Source: Lumbricus rubellus (taxonomy: Eukaryota > Annelida > Clitellata > Crassiclitellata > Lumbricidae). From it: a stretch of DNA of 64,000 nt. Each line of letters opens with the position of its first letter. The first letter of the stretch is position 1. The position numbers and the translations under genes were made by a program. This document shows, piece after piece, positions 45,701 to 56,150 of the stretch. The stretch spans positions 36,350,024 through 36,414,023 of the forward strand of contig OX243814.1 in the NCBI GenBank assembly GCA_945859605.1, in the 5' to 3' direction. The notes beneath the pieces are model-generated. The model worked only from the letters and a program-made list of their open reading frames with translations. It ran no database searches and had not been told where the DNA came from.

Positions 45701-46091
45701 GAACTGCATAAAATTCACTAAAAATAGCGCTTCCGCATAAATTGATGACGTCATTTCCTCGTTGCAAAAAACTAACACTTTTTACACTTTTTGGTTTCGG
45801 GACATAAAGCTCTTTCAAATGACATAAGCATTATTAATGTTTGTTGCACAAATTTTCTGCTATCTGCAAGCAAAATCGTTCACGAACTTATTGGACACCC
45901 TATAGAACCTATTATACAGTATAGGGCCTACACTGATGCCAAAAGAATGGCTTACCTCAAAAAGAACACCTACTCAACTATTTGAGAGAAAAGTGACGTC
46001 TTAAAAACGTCAAGTCACATAAGCCTACTTGGTTAATTTTCACTTGTGACGATAGGTTACATGAAAGTTCGTATAGACCTACATGTATATA

Positions 46092-46693
46092 CACTGTGCC
46101 CCATAAAAAACACACCAAAAAACTTTTCAAAAATCTTCTATAAAATTAAGCCAATTGTAATAAAAGTTTGTACGTTGTTTCTCAAATAATTTTGCCACAA
46201 AATATTTTACATTTTACTTACAGAAGTGGTTGCTGTTAGAGGCAGTGGAGCAGACTAGGTGTGTTTGGAAACATTTAAACAGAGATTAGTAACTTATAGG
46301 ACAGCGCCCCAGCATATCGCGCAAAGGACACCATTGCGTTGCTGCGACGTGAAACACCAAGCTTCATTGGACCGGAACTCTGGCCAGCAAACTCACCAGA
46401 CCTCAATCCCGTTGACTACAGAATTTGGGGTCTAATACAGGAACGCGTCTACCAGACAGCAATACGGGACATCAACGAGTTGAAGGAGCGCCTCATCGTT
46501 GTGTGGGCACAGTTGAAGCAGAGTGTCATTGACAAAGCTATTGAACAGTGGCGGCCAAGGCTGAGAGCCTGCGTTCAAGCGAAGGGACATCACTTCGAAC
46601 ATCTTCTTAAATGAAGCATTACTTTTTCTTATTTAACATTAGACTTACATACGTTTCATGACAAAGTTTTTTGGTTTTTTATGGGGCACAGTG
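46092..46693 (+). mobile_element. Internally deleted mariner-type element, about 600 bp
   Basis: Inverted termini CACTGTGCCCCATAAAAAAC at both ends (a short indel then CAAAAAACTTT), flanked by TA at 46090-46091 and 46694-46695. Only the C-terminal third of a transposase remains. Confidence 0.92.
46300..46614 (+). pseudogene. mariner transposase C-terminal fragment
   Basis: An open frame of about 105 codons contains WPANSPDLNPVDYRIWGLIQ, with the third catalytic Asp in the VDYRIW motif, then the C-terminal LRACVQAKGHHFEHLLK and stop. The first two catalytic Asp residues and the DNA-binding domain are deleted. The frame is otherwise undamaged, suggesting a relatively young copy. Confidence 0.85.
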
Positions 46694-46695
46694 TA

Positions 46696-47333
46696 GTAGT
46701 ATATACACGTATATTACTATAGTAAGCATACATTGCACAGGCGTTGTTTATTGATCTTAACGGCGCTCATAGAGAAGTATGGGTAAATAAAACCAGCAGC
46801 TTCAACGAATGTTCCATTTGTTCTGATTTGATAGATTTGCTAATGGAAGCCTTTAGCTGTCGTTTAAATTTTGCACTAATTGTTTCACAGATGCGAGTTT
46901 TCAAGAAACTTTCGACCTCAAAATGCTCCACAAAATCGTACGGTTGAGCAATGTTGGCTGACTTTGCATCCGATATTCTGAAACGAGCTGCACCTATTTA
47001 ACTTTTATTTAATGAATCAGTTGTCCTCCCTCCAACCTGGAAAGGTCTGTCTGCAAGTCGAACACTTTTTAATAATTCGTGTTTGACAACCACTTAGGCC
47101 TAGGCCTACACAGTTTCTTAGATTAAAATCTTCCCCTTTTGTTACTGCTTCTTGCTTGCCTGCGTGTTTGACCCATGGATTTGATATTCATCTATTGATT
47201 CGGTTGGGGTTGATATCCGGTTTATTCTATACCATGAACAATCAGAGAAAATGGTCGTTTGATCCATTAAACTTATTTCATACGTTTGTACCTAAACGTC
47301 TAATGTTAAGAGGTAGGCCTATCGGCATGTGTT
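46696..47333. other. Intergenic, nothing recognised
   Basis: AT-rich, with short chance frames only. Confidence 0.45.
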
Positions 47334-47720
47334 TTGTTGGTCCGACCATGCGGCAGGAAAAGTCTCTATGTCATTGCTCGCCCTTTGACTTCTAAAGCTG
47401 CAGCTTCTCTTACCCATGCACTTGTGCTGAGCCGCCTCGACTACTGCGCCTCCATCTTTGCTGGTCTCCCGACGGTTGGATTAAGAGGTTGGAGAGGGTC
47501 CACCGGGCTTCCGCGCGACTTATTGGTGGGGTTCACCAAGTACGACCGTGTATCCCAATAGGATATATGCGCGAGGTCTTGCACTGGCTTTCTTTCCAGC
47601 AACGCATCTCATTTAGGATTGAATTTTTTGTTTGGTGATGCTTTTATCTGTGTGAGCTTTGTCTCCCCCTTTCCACTTGCAAAGGTCACCGCTGACCAGG
47701 ATTCTAAATGCTGACCACAC
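47334..47720 (+). pseudogene. LINE (CR1/jockey-type) RT C-terminal fragment, frameshifted
   Basis: One frame has LTSKAAASLTHALVLSRLDY followed by CASIFAGLP, the well-known region after the RT palm of CR1- and jockey-like LINEs. After a frameshift near 47490, VLHWLSFQQRISFRIEFFVW continues the motif. It is truncated at both ends. Confidence 0.75.
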
Positions 47721-48620
47721 CAAGCTGTCTGTCAGTGTCGTGTCAATTCAATCGGTTTGACAACCCGGTCGACCATATTATGTTAGACCATAGAGAATTT
47801 TGTGAGAGGAATTAAAATATACCAATCGACTACAATAATATTATGGTTTTAGGTATATCGATTGACTGCTAGTCGTGCATTCGAATCGTAAAAATGCAAT
47901 AAAATATTGAAAAGATATAACTGATTCAATTGAGATGATGAAAACCTGAGAAAAAACAGTAGGCCTAGGTACATCGTTTACATAATTCTTAATTCCAGTG
48001 GTGTGTTAGAGTGTGAGATTTGCGAAAACAATTTTAGCATCCAACCATGCGCTGTCACTATTTTTTGAAACCAGCGTTCAATATCCGAAATGTGAGCATC
48101 TGTCTTGCATTGTTGAAGAAAATATAAAATGCTTTGGGACCTACGTAACCTATTTTCTCACTTGAGTTAATCAAATAATAAATTATAATTATCATAACAG
48201 TCACGATGAATTAAAGAATTGCTTGGGGAAAATTCTGTATAAAATGGCGGTTATGGGTGGCGCCACGTTGCCATCTACATGTAAGTTAAAAGAGGCATTT
48301 CAGGTTAAATCGTGTGCATTGAAGTGCTGCTTGTTTATTTAGAAAAGCGATCTTGAAAATTACAAAATTTAAACGTAGGCCTATTGTAGCGTAATTAATA
48401 TCGAAATGACAAAGCAAGTCGTTCACTCAAATTGTCGACACGTCTAAACATTGCAAACTCGATAAAATGCAGGAAATATAATATTAAATGGAACATTTAA
48501 CATGATTTTTAATAATCTGTAGCTATAAATAATTTTGCAATTTATTGCATCTAGTCTCAACATACTCTACAGTCAACACATTAACAACTGCAATTGCGGC
48601 GTCATATTTGCTAATGACCA
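47721..48620. other. 3' flank of gene 3, part of the segmental duplication
   Basis: Aligns with 30577-31515 downstream of gene 2. No gene recognised. Confidence 0.5.
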
Positions 48621-50408
48621 TCAGGCAGATATTTCCCAGTAGCTTGCGCCGGGTTCATATTGATAGAGGAAACTTGAAGACGGCGTTCCTGGCTTTCCTT
48701 GAAGTTCGCAGATACATGAAGTAATTCCGCACAGCGTTGGTTTGCGTAGACATAATGCGGTACATCTTTTATCTTCAGTGCACTTCTTAGAACACCACAA
48801 CATGCTGCATTTCTTGTTTGCTATGCTCTGTATAACGGCTCCAGTTGCGCACATTTCCAAACCCAGTTTCTTGAACTTGATCAATGATCAGGCCATATTC
48901 GAATTCAGCTTTGCGGTTCAGCTCTTTAATTCAACAGATATAATCTTCCAACGTTAGGCAACTCAAATAGGCTACTTAGCGACACAGATAAATCCCATTT
49001 ACAAATGAGGTGCTTATTAGGCATTTATTAGGTAGCCTGCCATTCCTATTATCTTACTACAGAGACAGAAGGCCAGTGAATCTCAGTGACTGTGTCGGTC
49101 GATAGATCAACTTTTGAGTCTTTCCATGGCTCAAGAGTAGATAATTATGTGGTCTTATTTAGCCTACTAGCAGCAAAATTATGTCTAGCAATGTAAATGT
49201 CCACATTCGTATACGACTTTGTATCTACATTTTGGGTTTTGACACGGTTCACCTATTCAAATTGCTAACTAGTTAACAAAAGAAAATGAAATTGTGACAA
49301 TCCATTTTTACACACGACTAACTTTTCTTCAGAACAATACAAACACATTAAGATAGCATATGCCATTGTGCCTCTTTTACTCATAATTCGTTTTATGGCA
49401 AATAGGACTACTACTATAGCCTAATGTCACGACATAATAATAATTACTGTAAAAAGCGAAGCAATACGGACCTTTAACACCGACATAGTAACGGAATAGA
49501 ACCGTCAGTGTTCCATTGAAACTTGCTGTAGCATTCTGAATGTCAATTGGTTGTCCATTGTTATAGATCATGAGTATTCTTCCTCCAATATCCTGACCGA
49601 AACCAGCGACGAAAAACCCATTCTTCCACGAAATCCAGTAGTATCCTGGAGATTCATTGTCAGGCGGCTTTGCGTTAATTGTAATGTAAGTGCCCACCAC
49701 CACGCCATTCCTAAGTGTTTCAAATAACAGATGACGGTATTTTGAAGTGCAGTGGTGCTCGCATTCGTAATGCACACGACATGGCGTTGCTTAGAAAGAC
49801 TAATCAGAGAAGCGTCAGTTGCCCACCAGAGACCACCTTGAAATTTTTAAGTTTAAGCTCTTGTTCTTATTTCAGCCGTTCATTCGATGATACGTAGCCA
49901 TTTCACAGCGTAGGCCCACATTAATTTGTCAATTTTGGGCAATAGGAAATATTATTTTTGCAATATGGCGACATACTGTGTAGGTAGGCCTATATCACAC
50001 ATGATTCGATAATTATGTAGGCTATCTTTAATAATTAATTAAGAGAGTAGGTCTATCTGTTGTTGAGTTAGCCTATATGAAGACTTTGTAAACTTCTAAA
50101 GTTCGCAAGATTACGAAAGAATTACCTAATGTAAAAAGGAAAAATGATACCATGTAGCCTAATTCGCCGTTTTCTCAAAATTTCGCCTCGATGTCATTAG
50201 ATCGAGGTTTTATTTGCGAGTAGGCCTATTCGTTTAAGTTTCGCTACTTTTTCGTAATAATTTGCTTTGACTGTTTTATAACTTCAGTCACCGTTTTTTT
50301 GAACCGATTTCTCGAATTCTATTTTAATATTGGGTTATCATTTTTTCTTTCTTTAGTTTTCGCTTCAACTTTAGTTTCAGTTAAAATGTCTAATGTGGCT
50401 TTCGCTAT

Positions 50409-50668
50409 AATGTGGTTTTCATCAACAAAAACTAAAACGAAGACTATTAGCGAAAACCTTCTTTTTAGTTTTCGTTGATGAAGACCAGGCGCTCATAGTA
50501 TTGAATACATAGTAAGGTGGAGGCCGATGAAGAACCTGAAATCGATCATGTTTTTGAGCATCGTATTTTATAGTTTATGGGGTATTTTCAATTACGGTTC
50601 AACGAAAACTTAAACGAAGGCTATTAGCGAAAGCCTTCTTTTTAGTTTTCGTTGATGGAAACCACATT
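50409..50668. mobile_element. Candidate foldback repeat in intron 7 of gene 3
   Basis: AATGTGGTTTTCATCAAC at the left is inverted as GTTGATGGAAACCACATT at the right. TTAGCGAAARCCTTCTTTTT followed by AGTTTTCGTTGATG occurs twice in direct orientation inside. Gene 2 has only a shorter related stretch near 35440-35500. Target duplication unclear. Confidence 0.45.
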
Positions 50669-51457
50669 GGTCATAGGATAGACAGAACAACTGTTGATAT
50701 TAGAGCTCACTTGATTATTCTCATCATAGGTGGGATGTAATCGAATGTGTAGATATCCTGAGGAGAATAAACAGAAATGTTGATGAAGCTTCTGTAGTTA
50801 TTCACTTGGAATTTAAACGACTTTCGTCCTGCCAATATAGCTTCTAATCCAACAATTTGAACTGTCGTAGGTGGAGCACGAAAAACTGCATCTACAACCA
50901 AATTCAATACCAGCAGAGACGGTTCAGGAAAATGATGGCTTTCAATATCTTCATCGCGGATCTAGTATGCACTCACTCTTTTGGTCAACTCATAACTTTT
51001 AAGATTCTAAATTATTTTTACAGCGTCATTTTCTTAGTTTTTATTAGCCTACAGGGAATGCTTGCTATTTTTCTGCGTTTGCTCCAAATTTGAGAAAAAA
51101 ACATTTTCTAAGATTTATTGGTACAAATGCTCCAGGAAACATGCGTCAACATCGGGATGTTTGAGTAATGCTTAAAGTTTACAACGGTTGCTATCTAAGC
51201 AGTGGCGGCACCAGGAACACAATTTCTGGCAGTTCACAAGGTACATGTAGATCAAGAGTGTGTGTGTATTTGCTGTTTGACGTCACTGTGTGGTAACAAA
51301 GACCATTAGCGACACCCTCCTCCTTTATCCAGGCTTGGGACTGGCACTGGCAGAGTGCAATCAGTGGCGGAGTTGTCAAATGCGACCTACAACAGAGCCC
51401 ATACGCTTCAAATGGTATGCAATACGTCATTCGAATAGGCTATCTCCATTTCAAATA

Positions 51458-51895
51458 CGAAGTGACTAGCGGACCGCCAGGCGGCTGTCGAATTTCAAAT
51501 ACTAGCGGACCGCCAGTCACGTGTAGCCTGTCACATGACGAGTCTTGATTCTTGAATATTGTTACAATGGCGGCAGTTACCGATAGTTGGTTTTATGTCG
51601 GACAAAAGTTTTATTGTTTTAATGACTTAGAAAATTACTAGAAACAGTGTAAGCAACCAATTTTTTTCGTGAGTTTTGGTTAGGTTCAGGTTAGGCGTCG
51701 TGAGGGTCGGTTAGGGTTAGTTTTAGGGTTTGTTTAGCCATTAAAAACTCTTGTGGATTGGTGTAAATAGAAAGCCTGGCGGCTTGCTAGTATTCCGTAT
51801 TGGACGGCCGCCAGTCATGTGACAGGTTACACGTGACCGGCGGTCCGCTAGTATTTGAGATTCCACGGCCGCCTGGCGGTCCGCTAGTCACAGCC
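51458..51895. mobile_element. Mutator-like MITE, 438 bp, in intron 6 of gene 3
   Basis: Near-perfect inverted termini of about 85 bp (GTGACTAGCGGACCGCCAGG, then repeat GGACCGCC) and 9-bp duplications TTTCAAATA at 51449-51457 and 51896-51904. Gene 2 at the same position (near 36753) has a single TTTCAAGTA, an empty site. The interior carries GTCGTGAGGGTCGGTTAGGG, shared with the element at 44958-45567. Confidence 0.85.
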
Positions 51896-52051
51896 TTTCA
51901 AATAACAATTAAACTAGTAGTGTTTCATTGGAGAACTCTAAAGCGAATGTTTAGAGTTGTTGTCGCTGACTTAATTAACGGTCAGTTAAGAGTCTTACAC
52001 TAGGCCTACGGTTAGACAAGAGCAAATTCTTGAAGGACTCAGAAATCATAC

Positions 52052-52075
52052 CTTTGCAAACAGATGGATCGCAAG
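52052..52075 (-). CDS. 24-nt micro-exon 6 of gene 3
   Basis: TTTTAG acceptor, GTATGA donor; codes (T)CDPSVCK. Confidence 0.78.
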
Positions 52076-54364
52076 CTAAAACAAGAGAAAAACATCAAAA
52101 TACACCTGAGAATGATGTAGCCCGTAGGCCTAAACAAAATCAATGTTCAGTGGAACAAAAGTCATTCGGTGCATACAACATAGCACATGGTATATAGTAA
52201 TCACGACAATGGCGTTTATAAAGCGTCGCATTAGTGTGTTACTTGGAAAATTTAGACCTTAAACGGTTAACCTTATCCAATGACTTACTGAAATCGTCAT
52301 CAAAGATTTCCTGCAGAGGTGAATAATACGCAGCATCTGTATACAAACAAAATAGTCAAGACCTCATTACTTTAGACTAAAATTATGCACACCTTTCACG
52401 CAAACTTTAAGCGCATTGATTATCAAAAGACGGCTGCTTAAACCCGTCTTAATGTAAACTAATAAGTCCATAAGAGGCGTGTATGGCCTACCAATTGCAT
52501 TGTAGGCCTACTGTATGACAAATGCATGCTGTAATAGTTGATCACATAAAACGCTTAAAATGGTATACAGAATACTTTGAGAACTGATCCTATAGTGAGA
52601 TTCCTCTAGGGAATGGGGGAGGGAGTGCTATGGAGAGAACAAGAAGCAGATAATTTTGTCACCAGAGAGGATAGATAGAAGACCCTAAAGAAAGGTGATG
52701 CCATTTTCATAGTGGCGGACCAATGCAAAAACGAATCAACAATCAAGTCGAACAATTATTAATATTGAATAAACAATTGAGTGAAAAAGAGGTTCGTCGT
52801 ACACTCAATCATGTTGGATCATCACACCCAGCACGAATTATAGACGAGTATAACAAAACGACTGGCTATCCGTCCAAATGCCTAATAATGCTTATGCTTA
52901 TGTCTAGAATTAGGCCTATAGGCCAAGCGATTGAGATTGAATTAGCCACTTAATAAGGTGAAGTTCTCAAATATAGCCTACGCAACATTTGCACATTTGA
53001 TGAAATTCACAAAGATTACCGGTACACCAGTCATGGATGAATTTCAGCAGCACAGTAAAATTCAAAATAGGCTTAGGCCTACCTGAGTTTCAGCGATTTA
53101 TGATTAGGCCTAGGCCTTTTTGATAGGCCTACGTCTTAAAAACCAATTGGAGTTTGAAACAAATCGAATAACTTTTCCAACTGAACAGTTGAATTAATAT
53201 CGGATGAAATCTTATACCTGCACTTTGATTGTAAGAAATTTTCCAGTCGGCGGTTACAGCTCCATAGGAGCTGACAGCGACGGTTGACAGATTTGCAATC
53301 AGGAAGTTCTCTGGGTAATAGAGAATCAGATTCATTCCTGTCACGTTTCCTTTTCCGATGGTTATTGTTCCGTTTGCCCAAGAAATCCACAGCCACACGG
53401 GTTCGATGCCATATGACAAAACCGCAATTTGCAAACACGATGCGATAGTGTAGGAATTTGTAGTGTTTCTATAGCGGTATACAAGATGCAAAAGTCTTAC
53501 CAACAGAAACAAAGCAGAATAACGAAATATAGAATAAATAGGGCCTAATGACACCTGATTGAGAGCTAACTGGCGTAATTCACAGACTTCGAAGCAACGT
53601 TTAAGAGCTAGGCTATTTGACTGCAATGCAATTACGTGAAGAAAAATGAGCAAAGAACACTGCATGTATCTAGCTTTAAGCATGCTCCACCAATATTTGC
53701 TTGTAGGACCTACTGCAATTTGGAGCTTTCAAGTTTCAATGCATTGTTGGCTATTATGCGCAGTGCATAAAAACTGCATCACCTTCATAATTAGCCTATT
53801 TTTGCAGTCAAAGATCAACAATATTATTCTAGTAACTGAATATCAGTGAATAATCCTCACCTAATTACGGATCTTGGTCCAGTATCAAAGACGATTTCGT
53901 ACATGTTGTGAACGTAATCACCGGCAGTTGTCATCAAAGCGACTTGAGCAGTTTGTGTTGTTTTGACTTGAAAGACCAAACTTTGCTTTCCCATCAGGTT
54001 TATTCCAGTCTCAACGTAGCCATATCCGGTCGTGGTTGTGTTGAAATAGCCTTTTGACGTCAAAATTTAATAGACGTCATGATTATTATACTTGTCATAT
54101 CATAATGTTCTGTCTTATTACACAGGGCCTTATGAAGAGCTGTAATAACCTTACGGGTCCTTCTGTGAGCCCGTCGAATAGCATGTAGCCTATTGAAACA
54201 ATGGGCATGACGCCAATGGGCATGAAAGTGGCCCAGATAAGATCCGGGCACAAGTAATAGCAGGAGGGCCAATTCTCAGCAAAGGTTCCACAGAAGCATT
54301 GGCACGATGCTAGGCGGTCTGAGACAGTGGCATAAGAAGATGGTGACGATCTAATCACCGTGGT

Positions 54365-54449
54365 TGGACTGGGAGCGCTTCTGAGTGGATTTCTTGAAGA
54401 GGCGCTATATAAATTCTTGAAATGAATGAATGAATGAATGAATGAATGG
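54365..54449 (+). mobile_element. SINE 3' tail with (AATG)n
   Basis: GGCGCTATATAAATTCTTG followed by about seven AATG/TGAA units resembles the 3' end and simple tail of a SINE. It is absent from the matching stretch near gene 2. Confidence 0.55.
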
Positions 54450-54836
54450 CTTACCAGGACATTATTGGAGTTGCGAAAGCATAGCATTATTAGATCACAA
54501 AATAGGAAGAAGAACGTAGGCCTATAGGCGATTATAGTGCAGCCCAACTATCGATGTTGTCTCCAAACAGCATAGCGAGTTGTTAAAGTGATAGGCTACA
54601 CATACAAATCAAGTTTGTCTTAACCCTTGGCCAAACCAGCAGCTGATCTAGAACCTATCCAATGTATCCATGAAAGAAAATATTTACATTTGAAACATAC
54701 CTTGTTCCCAATTTCCCGCAGCGCAGATGCATAGAAGGAAATCTACAAATTCATTCGCAGAATTAGGCCTATAATGATAAATAGGCCTACATGTATATTC
54801 ATCGGATCTCCTTAACACCTGGAGTTGCTGCTTAAA

Positions 54837-55080
54837 TGGCATCCACCAAGAAGACAGCAAAATATGCAGAAATCCCCAGTCCTACACATGATTTCATTCC
54901 AGTGGCTCTTGAGACCTTGGGTCCGATCAATGCACAGAGCCGGGAGTTTTTATCAGAACTAGGGCGGCGATTTAAAATGATTTCAGAAGACCCGCCGGAG
55001 ACAGCACACCTCCTTCAGCGTCTTTCTGTTTGTACACAACGCTTTAACGCTGTTTCTTTTCGATCTACCTTTGCGCAATC
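54837..55080 (+). pseudogene. LINE polyprotein C-terminal fragment (second half)
   Basis: In one frame: KKTAKYAEI, HDFIPVALETLGPINAQSRE, FLSELGRRFKMISEDPPETA, and LLQRLSVCTQRFNAVSF. This is the extreme C-terminus found in many marine-animal LINEs. Its natural N-terminal neighbour is at 55350-55867, downstream, so the order is reversed. Its first bases also exist near 41140, upstream of gene 2. Confidence 0.75.
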
Positions 55081-55349
55081 GACGGTGACGATAATCGTTA
55101 ACTCAAAAATAACACAGCTTTTCGTATTAAATTTTCTTGTTTTTAAAGCCTGAAAAGTTCCAAGTAACGATCCGTAAGTTTTGTTGTCACACAATAATTA
55201 TTGCGTTTGACTAAAGATGCTGCAATTTTGTATATACATGTACATGCAGCCTAATTGCTAACGAGATTCAAAATAATAATAATTATAGTAATAATAAAAA
55301 AGCATTGGTGCTTAAAATATCCTACATACTGTAGCCTACTGATGGAGAA

Positions 55350-55867
55350 CTTTCTCACAGGCAGTCCTTCTGGGATAAACCGGTTATTGCAGAATCAATG
55401 GCAGAGCTTGACCAATTTCACACCAGTGATTACCACCAAGCACGTTTGAAAGCAGTCTCAGCACCTCATGCAGGTGACTGGCTGTTTGCTTTACCCATAA
55501 GTACATGTACATGCGGTCTCAGGCTGGATGACGAGGCGGTTAGGATAGCCGTGGGCCTCCGTCTAGGTGCCGTCATTTGTCATCCACACAGCTGCCCGTG
55601 TGGCACTCTTGTGACCGCTGAAGGATCGCACGGCCTCTCGTGTCGTCTTGGTCCTGGTCGTCAGGCCCGATATGCGGTCCTGAATGACCTAATCTGCAGG
55701 GGCCTTGTTCAGGCAGGCATTCCGGCAGTTAAGGAACCACCTGGTTTGTCAAGGTCGGATGGCAAAAGACCAGACGGCCTTACATTGATTCCCTGACGCT
55801 AGGTCGTTGTTTGACCTGGGACGTTACAGTGGCAGATACTGTGGCTACCTCAGTAGATGTAATATTT
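55350..55867 (+). pseudogene. LINE polyprotein C-terminal fragment (first half)
   Basis: The frame contains SAPHAGDWLFALPIS, CGLRLDDEAVRIAVGLRLG, CPCGTLVTAEGSHGLSCRLG and SRSDGKRPDGLTLIP, then a stop and shift, then GRCLTWDVTVADTVATS. In intact LINEs this region precedes the piece at 54837-55080. Zinc-binding Cys/His residues are preserved, the frame is not. Confidence 0.75.
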
Positions 55868-55878
55868 GCCCTCTGGAT

Positions 55879-55967
55879 GTCTTTTATTATTTCCTGAGGG
55901 GGGTGCTCGGTAGTACAGTGGTTAGCGCGCTGAACTGTCAACCAAGAGGTCTTTTATTATTTCCTGA
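55879..55967 (+). mobile_element. tRNA-like SINE head (51 bp) with 19-bp target duplications
   Basis: GTGCTCGGTAGTACAGTGG and TTAGCGCGCTGAACTGTCAA form a tRNA-like A-box region. GTCTTTTATTATTTCCTGA flanks it at 55879-55897 and 55949-55967; a third near-copy lies at 55989-56008. Only the head remains, unusual for retroposons, which normally lose the 5' end. Confidence 0.55.
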
Positions 55968-56008
55968 TTCCTCCTCTTCTTTTTTGGGGTCTTTTATTAT
56001 TTTCCTGA

Positions 56009-56150
56009 TGCATAATTAATTACTTAGCTATTTTTTAAGAAGCCTGATATTGAAGATAAATTAAGTTAAAATGGCGCTAAAGGATAAGCTGGGGGGTGTT
56101 TTCCATTGAAGAAAATATCAGCTAATAAACCAGTTAAAACCAGTTAAAAA
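56009..56150. other. Junction between LINE debris and the viral element
   Basis: The left terminus of the Polinton-like element should lie in or near here. Direct repeats AACCAGTTAAAACCAGTTAAA occur at about 56127-56150, but no terminal inverted repeat can be defined because the partner lies outside the window. Confidence 0.35.

Larger units (their letters stand above)
44278..45902 (-). mobile_element. Tc1-type transposon relic with about 33-bp inverted termini
   Basis: The ends CAGGGTGTCCAATAAGTTCG and its inverse (from 45902 leftward, first base differing) continue through TGAACGATTTTGCT; TA flanks lie at 44276-44277 and 45903-45904. It carries a decayed minus-strand transposase and a nested Mutator-like element at 44958-45567. 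Confidence 0.88.
48621..54742 (-). pseudogene. Tandem gene 3: FAMeT-FAMeT-PAN paralog, last exon frameshifted, first exon not found
   Basis: Exons 2-9 in gene order: 54701-54742, 53861-54050, 53218-53468, 52289-52336, 52052-52075, 50711-50891, 49472-49710, 48621-48923. Exons 2-8 match genes 1 and 2 in length, phase and splice sites, and encode both FAMeT-like domains (YEIVFDTGPRSVIR; LWISWANGTITIGKGN; YYWISWKNGFFVAGFG). Exon 9 carries a 7-bp insertion near 48886-48892 (repeat of TGATCAA), shifting the frame and giving a stop before the Cys-rich tail, although the tail itself is intact in the other frame. No copy of the signal-peptide exon was found between 54743 and 56150. It could lie beyond the viral element, to the right of the window. 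Called a pseudogene with reserve; an assembly error would also explain the insertion. Confidence 0.72.

Noticed and set aside
48621..48884. A separate small gene starting at the internal Met of exon 9 of gene 3
   Set aside because: It aligns exactly with exon 9 of the paralogs and is the displaced frame after the 7-bp insertion.
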